Origin: Bacillus sp. ZZV12-4809
GTDB taxonomy: Bacteria > Bacillota > Bacilli > Bacillales > Cytobacillaceae
DNA: 64,000 nt
Direction of reading: 5' to 3'
NCBI RefSeq assembly: GCF_009849585.1
Contig: NZ_VCRN01000016.1
Location: 1 to 64,000, forward strand
Shown here: positions 9,425-18,335 of the stretch, piece after piece
Layout: each line of letters starts with the position of its first letter
Position numbering within the stretch: the first letter of the stretch is position 1
Translations under genes and position numbers: made by a program
Notes under the pieces: model-generated
What the model was told of the DNA's origin: nothing
Seen by the model: the letters and a program-made list of their open reading frames with translations, nothing else
Database searches by the model: none

Positions 9425-9452
9425 TACCCGGCTGCAGTTCAGCCGGGTATTA
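9425..9452. terminator. Bidirectional terminator between the small helical gene and sspO
   Basis: Perfect 10-bp arms TACCCGGCTG and CAGCCGGGTA around CAGTT lie between the convergent genes. Confidence 0.8.
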
Positions 9453-9456
9453 TCAT

Positions 9457-9606
9457 TTATTGATTCTTCTTGCGTTTTTTATTATTTTGCTTTTGCGCTT
9501 CTGTTAATGGTTCATTGGCATATTCCTCATTATATCCCGCGCCCATGCCCTGTCCTTTGGCAGCGTTCATACCCTCAATAATATGATTAGACTTTCTTTT
9601 AGCCAT
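9457..9606 (-). CDS. sspO: Small acid-soluble spore protein O
   Basis: A 49-residue basic protein beginning [14 protein letters not shown] and ending [15 protein letters not shown], an unmistakable match to Bacillus SspO (CotK). It is a minor spore-core SASP made in the forespore. GGGAGGTGA lies 7 bases before the ATG. It is divergent from acnA, as in B. subtilis. Confidence 0.95.
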   Translation of the reverse strand: MAKRKSNHIIEGMNAAKGQGMGAGYNEEYANEPLTEAQKQNNKKRKKNQ

Positions 9607-9960
9607 AGTCAATCACCTCCCTGGTACTATTTTTCCTTGGATATTGTCAATTTATGTTGTTTTTTAGGACAAGCAGAATTCCTTTTTCGTTTTTGCAGAA
9701 TAATAACTAAGTAATAATGGAATTTCCTTACTAATTGAAAAATACTTTCAATTACACCGTTTAAGAGGCTTTATGAGGTAAATAAAAATTTATGATAAGA
9801 AAAACTTATCAAAAACAATAACTTTCTTGTTATTTACTTATATAGCAGGTTGTATTAATATAGGAATTGTGAGAAAAGTAAGGATGGATGAAAATTCAAA
9901 CTTTTCGACAATTACCTAACACTTGGTATATGATGTTTATTGAAAGAGGGGGTAATACAT
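9607..9960. promoter_or_regulatory. Divergent sspO-acnA control region
   Basis: A 354-base AT-rich region with no coding potential. It must carry the sspO forespore promoter and the acnA promoter. A dyad at 9793-9811 (listed separately) and TTGTTA at 9827-9832 suggest the acnA start lies around 9860. A second imperfect ATAA/TTAT pair lies at 9818-9833. Confidence 0.5.
9793..9811. promoter_or_regulatory. CcpC-like operator upstream of acnA
   Basis: TGATAAG-AAAAA-CTTATCA is a perfect 7-bp inverted repeat. It contains ATAA-N7-TTAT, the dyad described for CcpC (citrate-responsive LysR regulator) at B. subtilis citB. It sits upstream of the probable acnA promoter; CcpC control is inferred. Confidence 0.65.
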
Positions 9961-12669
9961 TTGGCAAAGAACGATGTGTTCAATTCCCGCAAATCCTTTG
10001 ATCTGGACGGGAAGCGCTATCATTACTATCATTTAGGTGCTCTGGAAGAAGCTGGAGTAGGTAAGGTTTCAAAACTGCCATATTCTATTAAGGTATTATT
10101 GGAATCAGTACTTCGTCAATACGACGGCCGTGTAATTACAAAAGAGCATGTTGAAAACCTGGCAAAATGGGGAACTTCTGAAGTAAAAGAAGTAGATGTT
10201 CCTTTTAAACCATCACGTGTAATTCTGCAGGACTTCACTGGAGTTCCGGCAGTAGTTGACCTTGCTTCATTGCGTAAGGCAATGGCTGACATGGGTGGGG
10301 ATCCTGACAAAATTAATCCTGAGAAGCCAGTTGATCTGGTTATTGACCACTCTGTACAGGTAGATAAGTATGGAACACCAGATTCACTTGAAGCTAACAT
10401 GGAGCTTGAGTTTGAGCGAAATGCAGAGCGTTACCAATTCTTGAGCTGGGCACAAAAAGCATTTGACAACTATCGTGCAGTTCCGCCTGCTACAGGTATT
10501 GTTCACCAGGTAAACCTTGAGTTCTTAGCGAATGTTGTTCATGCACTTGAAACAACTGAAGGCGATTACGAAACTTTCCCTGATACTCTTGTAGGAACTG
10601 ACTCCCATACAACCATGATTAACGGTATCGGCGTTCTTGGATGGGGTGTAGGAGGCATTGAAGCTGAAGCAGGCATGCTGGGCCAGCCTTCATATTTCCC
10701 TGTTCCTGAAGTTGTAGGGGTAAAGCTTACTGGTGAGCTTCCTAACGGAACAACAGCTACTGACCTTGCATTGAAAGTAACCCAAGTACTGCGCAGCCAG
10801 GGTGTAGTTGGCAAGTTTGTAGAATTCTTCGGCCCTGGTGTCACACAGCTTCCATTGGCTGACCGCGCTACAATTGCTAACATGGCACCGGAATACGGAG
10901 CGACTTGCGGATTCTTCCCTGTTGATGCGGAAGCTCTTGATTACATGCGCCTGACTGGACGTCCTGAAGAGCAAATTAAGATTGTAGAAAAATACTGCAA
11001 AGAAAATGGAATGTTCTTTGATCCATCTCTTGAGCCAGTATATACAAATGTAGTTGAAATCAATCTTTCCGAAATCGAAGCGAATCTCTCAGGTCCTAAG
11101 CGTCCGCAGGATTTAATTCCGCTTTCAGCTATGAAAAAGGAATTCAATGATGCGATTACTGCTCCACAAGGAAACCAGGGCTTCGGCTTGGATAAGAAGG
11201 AAATCGACAAAGAAATCACTGTTGAATTTGCAAATGGAGATTCAACCAAGATGAAAACGGGTGCAGTTGCTATTGCAGCAATCACCAGCTGTACAAATAC
11301 TTCAAACCCTTACGTTTTAGTTGGGGCAGGTTTAGTGGCTAAAAAGGCAGTTGAACTTGGAATGGAAGTTCCTAAGTTCGTGAAAACTTCCTTGGCTCCG
11401 GGATCTAAGGTTGTTACTGGATACCTGCGTGATTCAGGACTTCTTCCATATATGGAACAGCTTGGATTTAACCTTGTAGGTTACGGCTGTACAACATGTA
11501 TCGGAAACTCAGGTCCATTAAGAGAAGAAATCGAAAAGGCTGTAGCTGAAAGCGATCTTCTTGTAACATCTGTTCTTTCCGGTAACCGTAACTTTGAAGG
11601 ACGTATCCACCCGCTTGTAAAAGCTAACTACCTGGCTTCACCGCCATTAGTAGTCGCGTATGCACTGGCAGGAACAGTCGATATCGATCTTCAAAAAGAG
11701 CCAATCGGAAAAGACAAGAATGGCAATGATGTCTTCTTTAACGATATTTGGCCATCTACTGCTGAAGTAAATGAAGTGGTTAAACAGACCGTTACACCTG
11801 AATTGTTCCGAAAAGAATATGAACATGTATTTGATGACAACGCACGCTGGAATCAAATTCAAACAAGCAATGAGCCTTTATATTCATTTGATGACAACTC
11901 AACATATATCCAGAACCCTCCGTTCTTTGAAGGCTTAACTCCTAATGCTGATGAAGTTAAACCTTTATCAGGATTGCGTGTTGTCGGCAAGTTCGGTGAT
12001 TCTGTAACAACTGACCATATTTCTCCGGCAGGTGCGATCGGCAAAGATACGCCAGCAGGAAAATACCTCCGTGAGAACGGTGTAGAACCACGTGATTTTA
12101 ACTCTTATGGATCCCGCCGCGGTAACCATGAGGTTATGATGCGCGGTACATTTGCGAACATCCGTATCCGCAACCAAATTGCACCAGGCACAGAAGGCGG
12201 ATTCACAACTTACTGGCCTACTGGCGAAGTTACATCTATCTATGATGCTTGCATGAAGTACAAAGAAGATGGTACTGGCTTAGTTGTTCTTGCCGGCAAA
12301 GACTATGGAATGGGATCTTCCCGTGACTGGGCTGCAAAAGGTACGAACCTGCTGGGCATTAAAACAGTTATTGCTGAAAGCTATGAGCGTATCCACCGTT
12401 CTAACCTTGTTCTAATGGGTGTTCTTCCACTTCAGTTCAAGGAAGGCGAAAGTGCAGAAACTCTTGGCTTGTCAGGAAAAGAAACAATCGATGTTCAAAT
12501 CGATGAAAATGTTAGACCACGTGACTTTGTTAAAGTTACAGCTACAGATGAAAACGGCAACCAGACTACATTCGAAGTTCTTGTCCGTTTCGATTCTGAA
12601 GTTGAAATCGACTACTACCGTCATGGCGGAATCCTGCAAATGGTTCTTCGTGATAAATTGGCTAACTAA
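9961..12669 (+). CDS. acnA: Aconitate hydratase (aconitase)
   Basis: Interconverts citrate and isocitrate in the TCA cycle; in Bacillus it is also an RNA-binding protein when iron is low. It encodes 902 residues from TTG 9961, which has AGAGGGGG 10 bases upstream; an in-frame TTG at 9940 overlaps that site. The 4Fe-4S cysteines are C444 ([11 protein letters not shown]) and C510/C513 ([11 protein letters not shown]). The swivel-domain motif [10 protein letters not shown] is intact. A CcpC-like dyad lies upstream and a strong terminator follows. Confidence 0.98.
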   Translation: MAKNDVFNSRKSFDLDGKRYHYYHLGALEEAGVGKVSKLPYSIKVLLESVLRQYDGRVITKEHVENLAKWGTSEVKEVDVPFKPSRVILQDFTGVPAVVDLASLRKAMADMGGDPDKINPEKPVDLVIDHSVQVDKYGTPDSLEANMELEFERNAERYQFLSWAQKAFDNYRAVPPATGIVHQVNLEFLANVVHALETTEGDYETFPDTLVGTDSHTTMINGIGVLGWGVGGIEAEAGMLGQPSYFPVPEVVGVKLTGELPNGTTATDLALKVTQVLRSQGVVGKFVEFFGPGVTQLPLADRATIANMAPEYGATCGFFPVDAEALDYMRLTGRPEEQIKIVEKYCKENGMFFDPSLEPVYTNVVEINLSEIEANLSGPKRPQDLIPLSAMKKEFNDAITAPQGNQGFGLDKKEIDKEITVEFANGDSTKMKTGAVAIAAITSCTNTSNPYVLVGAGLVAKKAVELGMEVPKFVKTSLAPGSKVVTGYLRDSGLLPYMEQLGFNLVGYGCTTCIGNSGPLREEIEKAVAESDLLVTSVLSGNRNFEGRIHPLVKANYLASPPLVVAYALAGTVDIDLQKEPIGKDKNGNDVFFNDIWPSTAEVNEVVKQTVTPELFRKEYEHVFDDNARWNQIQTSNEPLYSFDDNSTYIQNPPFFEGLTPNADEVKPLSGLRVVGKFGDSVTTDHISPAGAIGKDTPAGKYLRENGVEPRDFNSYGSRRGNHEVMMRGTFANIRIRNQIAPGTEGGFTTYWPTGEVTSIYDACMKYKEDGTGLVVLAGKDYGMGSSRDWAAKGTNLLGIKTVIAESYERIHRSNLVLMGVLPLQFKEGESAETLGLSGKETIDVQIDENVRPRDFVKVTATDENGNQTTFEVLVRFDSEVEIDYYRHGGILQMVLRDKLAN

Positions 12670-12678
12670 TTTAACCTG

Positions 12679-12709
12679 CCGCTATGTGCTTGCTCACATA
12701 GCGGTTTTT
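12679..12709 (+). terminator. Terminator after acnA
   Basis: CCGCTATGTG and CACATAGCGG (10 bp perfect, 6-base loop) followed by TTTTTA. Confidence 0.9.
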
Positions 12710-12753
12710 ATTTACAATATACAGGCTCAGATATCTTAAATGGGGGGCTGAAG

Positions 12754-13170
12754 TTGGGTGCTTTTTTGGCTGGACCATTAATAGTGAAGTATGAATGGGT
12801 ATTGATCCTGCTCTCATGTATTATTGCTTTTTTTACGATAGCAATAGTATTTAGAGACAACGCGGAATTTAAAAAGATTTTTCAGAATGTCCTATTCAAT
12901 TCAATTCTTATCAGCTTTTTTACTTATAAATTTAGTTTAATTCTTTTTCAAACAGAAAGTATTATAACCAGCCCTTTAAGTATTTTATATTTATCAGGAG
13001 GAAGCAAAGGAGCCACTTTAGGGTTTTTATTTTCACTTATCTATTGGGTTAGGGAATTTAAAAAATACAATTATCCGCTCAGAAATTGGCTAGATGGAAT
13101 TGTTTACGGATCTGTCACATTTATGCTGTCTTACTGGCTGCTCAGGACCTTATTATTTTTGCTTTTCTAG
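12754..13170 (+). CDS. Small polytopic membrane protein
   Basis: Encodes 138 residues with about four hydrophobic segments and short basic loops. The start is TTG 12754 with GGGGGG 7 bases upstream. The LSGGSKGATLGFL stretch and overall layout vaguely recall prolipoprotein diacylglyceryl transferase, but key Lgt residues are not evident, so I do not assign it. The next gene encodes a membrane-anchored TlpA-like thioredoxin 54 bases downstream, suggesting co-expression and perhaps a shared role in extracytoplasmic redox or envelope assembly. Confidence 0.75.
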   Translation: MGAFLAGPLIVKYEWVLILLSCIIAFFTIAIVFRDNAEFKKIFQNVLFNSILISFFTYKFSLILFQTESIITSPLSILYLSGGSKGATLGFLFSLIYWVREFKKYNYPLRNWLDGIVYGSVTFMLSYWLLRTLLFLLF

Positions 13171-13224
13171 GTTAAAATACAATTGAGTAAGCAAAAGGCT
13201 TGAATAGCTGGGAGGGAAAACAGC

Positions 13225-13746
13225 ATGTTCAAAAAAATGTTCGCAGCTTCTGTGTTATTAATTATTATTACCGCTATTTTTGCTGTACAGGCGGTTGAAA
13301 AAGATGAAGTTGAAAGCCATCCAGTTAATCAAACAGGGTTAGCGATTGGCTTGAAAGCCCCAGACTTTGAATTGAAGAATCTTCAGGGGGAAACAGTAAA
13401 ACTCTCAGATTTTAAAGGGAAAAAAGTGATGTTAAACTTTTGGGCGACATGGTGTCCTCCATGCAAAGCGGAGATGCCTGAAATTCAGAAATTTTACACC
13501 CAAAAGGGAGACGCTGTTGCTATATTGGCAGTGAATATTGATCCTCAGTCGGATGTGGTAGGCTTTGCTGATAAAATGCGTGTGAACTTTCCAATTTTAC
13601 TCGATGTGGACGAAAAAGCCTCTAATGATTATCAAATAATAACGATACCTACCACTTTTTTTATTGATGAAAAAGGGATTATCCGGAATAAATATTTAAG
13701 TGCGATGTCCCTGGAACTAATGAACCAGTATATAGAAGAAATGTAG
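13225..13746 (+). CDS. yneN: TlpA/ResA-family membrane-anchored thiol-disulfide oxidoreductase
   Basis: A 173-residue extracytoplasmic thioredoxin-like reductase. Residues 4-23 form an uncleaved signal anchor. The AhpC/TSA-Redoxin fold starts at GLKAPDFEL, and the redox motif is WATWCPPC with C77 and C80. The cis-proline loop is ITIPTTFFID. ResA relatives reduce cytochrome c apoproteins; the true partner here is unknown. The position after acnA matches B. subtilis yneN. The ribosome site is GGGAGGG. Confidence 0.9.
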   Translation: MFKKMFAASVLLIIITAIFAVQAVEKDEVESHPVNQTGLAIGLKAPDFELKNLQGETVKLSDFKGKKVMLNFWATWCPPCKAEMPEIQKFYTQKGDAVAILAVNIDPQSDVVGFADKMRVNFPILLDVDEKASNDYQIITIPTTFFIDEKGIIRNKYLSAMSLELMNQYIEEM

Positions 13747-13748
13747 AA

Positions 13749-13778
13749 AAACATTTGCTTAAAGCAGATGTTTTTTTA
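13749..13778 (+). terminator. Terminator after the TlpA-like gene
   Basis: AACATTTGCT and AGCAGATGTT arms (one G-T wobble) followed by seven T, immediately after the stop codon. Confidence 0.8.
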
Positions 13779-13937
13779 TTTAGGTTTATCTCAAGCTAAT
13801 AGGGGGAAATTTACAATAGGACTAATGTTTTCTGAATATTTAAGCATTATTCATGAACCAAATGAACTTTTTTCACATAGGTTGGGTATATGCGGATTAA
13901 ATTTTCAAAAAGTTGTAATAATTTAAAGGGTTTCTGG

Positions 13938-13956
13938 AGATAATTATTGTTACAAT
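13938..13956 (+). promoter_or_regulatory. Fur-like box over an extended -10 promoter of the fbpB-like gene
   Basis: AGATAATTATTGTTA (13938-13952) matches 11 of 14 defined positions of the Fur box TGATAATNATTATCA. It overlaps TGTTACAAT (13948-13956), a TG-extended -10. Repressor binding there would block transcription when iron is plentiful. The downstream gene encodes an FbpB-type protein, which fits. Confidence 0.55.
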
Positions 13957-13981
13957 GTTATTAAAGGAAGGTGAAAGATTT

Positions 13982-14113
13982 ATGAGAAAGCCTAGAAAAC
14001 GCTCCTTTGCTGAATTAGTACTAGAAAATAAACGCCAGTTGCTTAAAGATCAAGATGCTATGGAGAAAATCGAAGAGCGTCTCGAACTTAAGCGATTAAA
14101 CAAGGCTGAATAG
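13982..14113 (+). CDS. FbpB-family small basic protein (Fur-regulated type)
   Basis: A 43-residue protein, MRKPRKRSFAELVLENK at the N-terminus, resembling B. subtilis FbpB in the RKxRKxSFxELVxENKxxLLxDxxAxxxIEERxExK pattern. In B. subtilis, FbpA/B/C act with the FsrA small RNA in the iron-sparing response, which represses iron-rich enzymes such as aconitase. A ribosome site AAGGAAGGTG and a Fur-like box lie upstream. The position 1.3 kb after acnA is suggestive. Confidence 0.8.
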   Translation: MRKPRKRSFAELVLENKRQLLKDQDAMEKIEERLELKRLNKAE

Positions 14114-14175
14114 AATTACTTGCCAATTATGAAACCCTCTTCAAATGCACAAACTTTATATGAGGAGGGATATAA

Positions 14176-14319
14176 GTGAGTAATCCAAAAAGACACCCTA
14201 ATCATTTCAATCCAAACCATATTGGTACACAATCACGCGGATTTGGCGGCAACAAAGGCAAGAAAATGCAGGACAAATCCGGAGAGCATGCTCAAGTAAT
14301 CCAAACTAAAGGTGAATAA
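14176..14319 (+). CDS. sspN: Small acid-soluble spore protein N
   Basis: A 47-residue protein with a GTG start (14176) after GAGGAGGG. The core [20 protein letters not shown] is diagnostic of SspN. It is a minor spore-core SASP, made in the forespore. tlp follows, as in B. subtilis where sspN-tlp form an operon, though here a hairpin lies between them. Confidence 0.93.
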   Translation: MSNPKRHPNHFNPNHIGTQSRGFGGNKGKKMQDKSGEHAQVIQTKGE

Positions 14320-14328
14320 TTGAAAGTA

Positions 14329-14361
14329 AAACCTGCCATTTATATAGACGGCAGGTTCTTT
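14329..14361 (+). terminator. Hairpin after sspN
   Basis: ACCTGCC and GGCAGGT arms with a 12-base loop followed by TCTTTTGTTT; a moderate terminator or attenuator before tlp. Confidence 0.6.
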
Positions 14362-14476
14362 TGTTTCCTGCAAATTCTATTTTTCAGGCAAGCAACCCAC
14401 ACTTTTCCGCCAATATTTTTCTTGTTCCTTCACAAACTAATTTTGTACCATCACCTAACATAGGGAGGAATAAACC

Positions 14477-14728
14477 ATGGCACATAACAGACCTAATCCA
14501 GATGACCGCAGCGATAACGTTGAAAAGCTACAATCCATGATCGTTCATACAATTGAGAATATGGACGAAGCTGAAGAATCAATGAAGTATGCAAATGCTG
14601 AAGATCTTGCCAGAATTGAAGCTAAAAATGAACGCCGCCGCGAAAGTATCGAATCTTTCCGTTCAGAAATAAAGGATGAATATCAGGCACAGCAAAACGG
14701 CAATAGCAGCGAGAAGAATAATTATTAA
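14477..14728 (+). CDS. tlp: Small acid-soluble spore protein Tlp
   Basis: An 83-residue acidic, helical protein beginning [19 protein letters not shown], the hallmark of Tlp, and the same length as B. subtilis Tlp. Despite its name (thioredoxin-like protein) it has no CxxC; it is a minor SASP. The ribosome site is GGGAGGAA. Confidence 0.94.
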   Translation: MAHNRPNPDDRSDNVEKLQSMIVHTIENMDEAEESMKYANAEDLARIEAKNERRRESIESFRSEIKDEYQAQQNGNSSEKNNY

Positions 14729-14734
14729 TTTCTC

Positions 14735-14768
14735 AAGACCTAATCAAATGTGATTAGGTCTTTTCCTT
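14735..14768 (+). terminator. Terminator after tlp
   Basis: AAGACCTAATCA and TGATTAGGTCTT (12 bp perfect around AATG) followed by a T-rich tract. Confidence 0.9.
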
Positions 14769-14853
14769 TAGTGTGAAGGAGCGCATTCTTATAGATAATT
14801 ATTGAAATATGGTAAGATAAGTTGAGGAAACTAAGAAGAAGAAGTGATAATTG

Positions 14854-17166
14854 ATGAAACAGCAAAATAGACCGGCAGTATCAGCAGACATTAAGGCTGG
14901 CCATTGGAAGAATGAGCTTGACCAATACGGATACATACAAAATGAAGCTGAGCTGTTAGATGTAATTAAGAATATGAGTGAAGAATCAGATCCTGCCCTG
15001 CTATCTGAATTATTGGCAATGGCTGCTATCTCCCGGTTAAACAAGAATAGCGATGATACACTCGCATGTGCATGGCTGCAGAAAGCAGTTGAACTGGACT
15101 CCGGCAATACTATGGCAGCAGCCCAATTAGGGAAATCTGAATGGAAAAATAAAGGCAATCTTCTTGAAACCCTGACGTTTCCCCCAATTCGGGAAACCGA
15201 TAACAGGGCAGCAAAAAAGAAGACCGCTGAGCAATTTATTGAAATTTGCAGAAGTTTTATCAACAAATCAGATGATGAGCTTGAAGACCTGCAGAAAAAG
15301 CAGGTTGCCTATGAGGATGAGGAATACCGGAAGCTCACTGAAATACTTGAAAAAGCTATTGAAGAAACAGCTTCTCTTTTAAAAGCATCTGAAGAATATG
15401 AGCAATCTATTTCGGGTGTTTTTCATACTTCAACTTATTACACTGATATGAAAAAGCACTTAAATGCCATTAACAGACTTAAAAATGAATGGAAAGAGAT
15501 TTTTGAATCTGAGGCTGAGCAATTTGATTTACCAAAGGATCCACTTGATGAACTTAATGAAATGGTTGGGCTGCAATCGGTCAAAAGCAGAGTTCATGAC
15601 TTTTACCGATTCTTAAAATATCAAAACGAACGGAAGTCGCTTGGATTTCAGACCAAAGATGCACTCAGCCTCAATATGATACTAACCGGGAATCCAGGTA
15701 CAGGCAAAACGACTATCGCCCGTCTTTTGGCAAAGATTTATCATAGCCTTGGGGTTTTGCCGCGGGAAGAAGTAATCGAAGCTGATCGGTCACAGCTGGT
15801 AGGCGGATTTGTGGGGCAAACAGAGGAAAATGTCAGGGCGGCTGTTGAAAAGGCAATCGGCGGAGTACTGTTCATTGATGAGGCATACAGCCTAAAACGT
15901 GAGGGACAGTCCGGCAGTGACTATGGACAAACTGCCATTGATACTCTGGTTTCGCTGATGACGGGGACTGAATATGGGGGAAAGTTTGCTGTTATAATGG
16001 CCGGTTATCCAGAAGAGATGAGACAATTTCTGGACAGCAATCCTGGTCTCCGCAGCCGTTTCCCGGAGTCTAACTTTATAGCCCTGCCGGATTATTCCAA
16101 TGAAGAGCTGCTGCAGATTGCTGAAAAGCTGTCCTCTGATAATGATTATGTCCTTACGCAAGGGGCTAAGCAGGAACTGGGTAAACGAATTGAAAAAGAG
16201 CGTGTTGATGACACATTCGGAAATGCCAGGACTGTCAGAAATATTGTGCTGGATGCGATTTTCAGAAAAGGATCTCAAGCAAAGAATAACGAAAACATCA
16301 TGTCATATACACTGTTGGAAAAAGAAGATTTTGAAGGTGAAGAAGAAGAAAAGCTGATAAATCCTCAGGACCAGCTTGACCGCCTGATCGGACTTGAAAC
16401 AGTTAAAACAGAAGTTCAAAACCTGGTGGCCTTTGTTAAAATACAGCAGATGCGCCGTGAAAAAGATCTCCCGGTTATCCCGATCCAGCTCCATTCAGTA
16501 TTTACAGGTAATCCGGGGACAGGAAAAACAACTGTAGCAAAGATCTATGCAGAATTGCTGAAAGAATGCGGATTCTTGAAACGCGGACATTTGATTGTTG
16601 CAAGCCGTGCTGATTTTGTAGCCGGCTATGTTGGCCAGACTGCTATCAAAACAAAGAAGAAGATAAGAGAGGCATTAGGCGGCGTGCTATTCATCGATGA
16701 GGCATATTCACTCCTTTCACAGACATCAGGAGATTTTGGCAAAGAAGTCATTGATACGTTAGTGGATGAAATGACAAAGCATAATGAAAACCTTATCGTT
16801 GTTTTGGCTGGATACCCGAATGAAATGGAGAAGCTAATGTCAAGTAATCCGGGGTTAAAGTCCCGCTTCAAAAAGTTCTTTCATTTCAAGGATTATTCAA
16901 CTGCGGAGCTCCTCGAAATAATTATTTCGTATACTGGAAAATATGAATACACTCTAACAGAGGAAGCAAAGGACTACCTTAACAGCACTTTATCAAGGAT
17001 TGAGGTTAACGGGAATGGACGGTTTGCCGCCAATCTTGCTGATGAGGCCATTCAGGCGCAGGCCATGAGAATGGTTTCAGCACTTGATGAGGATATTGAG
17101 CAGGTCAGCACTTTGGAGAAGGCGGATTTCGAACTTGCATTAAATAAAATAAGCAAAGGGGAATAG
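14854..17166 (+). CDS. Tandem AAA+ ATPase of the SpoVK/CbbX type
   Basis: A 770-residue soluble protein. An N-terminal helical, TPR-like region (about 1-220) precedes two AAA domains of the SpoVK/CbbX family. Walker A motifs are GNPGTGKT at 279-286 and 552-559. Both domains have GGVLFIDEAYSL Walker B motifs, pore-loop-like GGFVGQT and AGYVGQT, and arginine-finger regions NPGLRSRF and NPGLKSRF. Both ATPase sites look intact. B. subtilis SpoVK has a single AAA domain, so this is a larger, duplicated relative. It probably remodels protein complexes in the cytoplasm; substrate unknown. The ATG at 14854 follows GAAGTGAT. Confidence 0.88.
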   Translation: MKQQNRPAVSADIKAGHWKNELDQYGYIQNEAELLDVIKNMSEESDPALLSELLAMAAISRLNKNSDDTLACAWLQKAVELDSGNTMAAAQLGKSEWKNKGNLLETLTFPPIRETDNRAAKKKTAEQFIEICRSFINKSDDELEDLQKKQVAYEDEEYRKLTEILEKAIEETASLLKASEEYEQSISGVFHTSTYYTDMKKHLNAINRLKNEWKEIFESEAEQFDLPKDPLDELNEMVGLQSVKSRVHDFYRFLKYQNERKSLGFQTKDALSLNMILTGNPGTGKTTIARLLAKIYHSLGVLPREEVIEADRSQLVGGFVGQTEENVRAAVEKAIGGVLFIDEAYSLKREGQSGSDYGQTAIDTLVSLMTGTEYGGKFAVIMAGYPEEMRQFLDSNPGLRSRFPESNFIALPDYSNEELLQIAEKLSSDNDYVLTQGAKQELGKRIEKERVDDTFGNARTVRNIVLDAIFRKGSQAKNNENIMSYTLLEKEDFEGEEEEKLINPQDQLDRLIGLETVKTEVQNLVAFVKIQQMRREKDLPVIPIQLHSVFTGNPGTGKTTVAKIYAELLKECGFLKRGHLIVASRADFVAGYVGQTAIKTKKKIREALGGVLFIDEAYSLLSQTSGDFGKEVIDTLVDEMTKHNENLIVVLAGYPNEMEKLMSSNPGLKSRFKKFFHFKDYSTAELLEIIISYTGKYEYTLTEEAKDYLNSTLSRIEVNGNGRFAANLADEAIQAQAMRMVSALDEDIEQVSTLEKADFELALNKISKGE

Positions 17167-17168
17167 AG

Positions 17169-17606
17169 ATGCTCATCTCAACAAAAGAAATAGAAGTAAG
17201 GTATGCAGAAACAGATCAAATGGGAGTAGTTTACCACGCCAATTATCTGGTATGGATGGAGCTTGGCCGGACACAAATCATAAAGGATCTTGGATTCAGC
17301 TATGCTGAAATGGAGAAGGATGGGATCATCTCTCCAGTATTGGATATCCTTGCTTCTTATAAAAAACCATTGCGCTACGGGCAGACTGCAACAATTAAAA
17401 CCTGGATCGAAGAATATGACGGTTTCCGCGTCAGCTATGGATATGAAATATTCAATGATGAAGGAGAACTTGCCGTAACAGGCTTGTCCAAACATGTTTG
17501 CGTCAAAAAAGAGAATTTCCGCCCGATTTCTATTAAAAAGAAATATCCTGATTGGCATGAAGCGTATGAAAAAGCAAAAAAGCAGCCTGAAGCTGCTGTC
17601 AGATAA
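17169..17606 (+). CDS. yneP: Acyl-CoA thioesterase, YbgC/FcbC hot-dog family
   Basis: A 145-residue single-domain hot-dog thioesterase hydrolysing acyl-CoA thioesters. The catalytic region RYAETDQMGVVYHANYLVWME contains the conserved Asp (D16). It begins 2 bases after the AAA gene and is probably co-transcribed. The match to B. subtilis YneP is supported by the following yneQ and yneR genes. Confidence 0.92.
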   Translation: MLISTKEIEVRYAETDQMGVVYHANYLVWMELGRTQIIKDLGFSYAEMEKDGIISPVLDILASYKKPLRYGQTATIKTWIEEYDGFRVSYGYEIFNDEGELAVTGLSKHVCVKKENFRPISIKKKYPDWHEAYEKAKKQPEAAVR

Positions 17607-17616
17607 AGTGAAACTT

Positions 17617-17748
17617 CAATCAGCGGGGGGCGTTATCTTCTGCTGATTGTTAGTTGAGGCCCTCAGGAAGCGGGTCACAAAGACTGCTGCATAAGTGGCG
17701 TTCTAGTCTTTGTCCTTCTTTCGGGCACGTTAGATTGTGATAAATCTA
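17617..17748 (+). ncRNA. Highly structured leader between yneP and yneQ (possible RNA element)
   Basis: Three consecutive hairpins fill the 153-base gap. They are CAATCAGC/GCTGATTG (17617-17649), a long interrupted stem from GCCC (17659) through ACAAAGACT/AGTCTTTGT (17677-17713) to GGGC (17726), and TAGATT/AATCTA just before the yneQ ribosome site. No T run follows, so these are not simple terminators. It may be a cis-regulatory RNA or a dispersed repeat; I do not recognise the family. Confidence 0.45.
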
Positions 17749-17765
17749 AAGGATGGAGAATGGAA

Positions 17766-18065
17766 ATGGCTTTCGGCCTTCGCAGAAAAGATCTTCAAGA
17801 ATGGAAGATGAAAGTGGACCGTGGAGAAATTGCTTTTTTAACACATTATTGGTTAGATGAGCGATTCCCTGGCTGTAAAACAGTCACAAAGGTCGGCTGT
17901 TCGGATCTAAATAAACTGAAAGATTGGGGAAAATCGCATGGCCTAAAATCTGAGTGGATTGATTATCGGACTGATGGCTACTCGCACTTTGATTTGATTG
18001 GTGCCAGGCAGAAGGAAATCCTTGAAAAAGAGAAGTTATGGGAGCACCTGGAACGGCTGCAATAA
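17766..18065 (+). CDS. yneQ: Conserved protein YneQ
   Basis: A 99-residue protein beginning MAFGLRRKDLQEWK, conserved in Bacillaceae and of unknown function. It is rich in Trp and His with two Cys (GCKTV, GCSD), and is soluble. The ATG at 17766 is preferred to the one at 17760 because of the family N-terminus and the GGAG site 7 bases upstream. Confidence 0.85.
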   Translation: MAFGLRRKDLQEWKMKVDRGEIAFLTHYWLDERFPGCKTVTKVGCSDLNKLKDWGKSHGLKSEWIDYRTDGYSHFDLIGARQKEILEKEKLWEHLERLQ

Positions 18066-18333
18066 GAAAGTGGAAGGCATCGCCTATGATATAATATCGC
18101 CAACGAAAAGCATCAGTTTTTGGTCGGGCGTTGCTGTTGATGTTACACGCAGTCTCCCCTTGTCCCGCGGGCCTCAAGCGAAGGATGAGACAGCTGAAGG
18201 GCTGTTATTTAACCTTCTGAAAGAAATGTATAGACGTTTGCCCATGTACTGCTTAAACCGGAGATGGAAAATTATCTAACACTAGTATAGATTCTTATCT
18301 TATAAAAAAAGAAGCAGGCGGTGTCTGCTTCTT
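18066..18333. other. Non-coding stretch with possible decayed or repeat element
   Basis: No gene with a ribosome site is visible in this 268-base stretch. The plus frame through 18080-18279 gives a peptide with LSRGPQAKDETAEGL and a Leu/Arg-rich end. I vaguely associate it with spurious ORFs over intergenic repeats in Bacillus genomes. It is GC-richer than its surroundings. A hairpin AAGAAGCAG/CTGCTTCTTT at 18309-18335 near the yneR stop is a likely terminator. Confidence 0.35.
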
Positions 18334-18335
18334 TT
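18309..18335. terminator. Terminator downstream of yneR
   Basis: AAAGAAGCAG and CTGCTTCTTT form a 10-bp stem with A and T flanks, read in either direction. It overlaps the yneR stop. Confidence 0.65.

Noticed and set aside
10116..12177. Several 60-115-codon minus-strand ORFs within acnA
   Set aside because: Antisense shadows of a strongly conserved coding sequence.
12419..12739. 106-codon plus ORF at the acnA 3' end
   Set aside because: Out-of-frame overlap with acnA that runs through its terminator.
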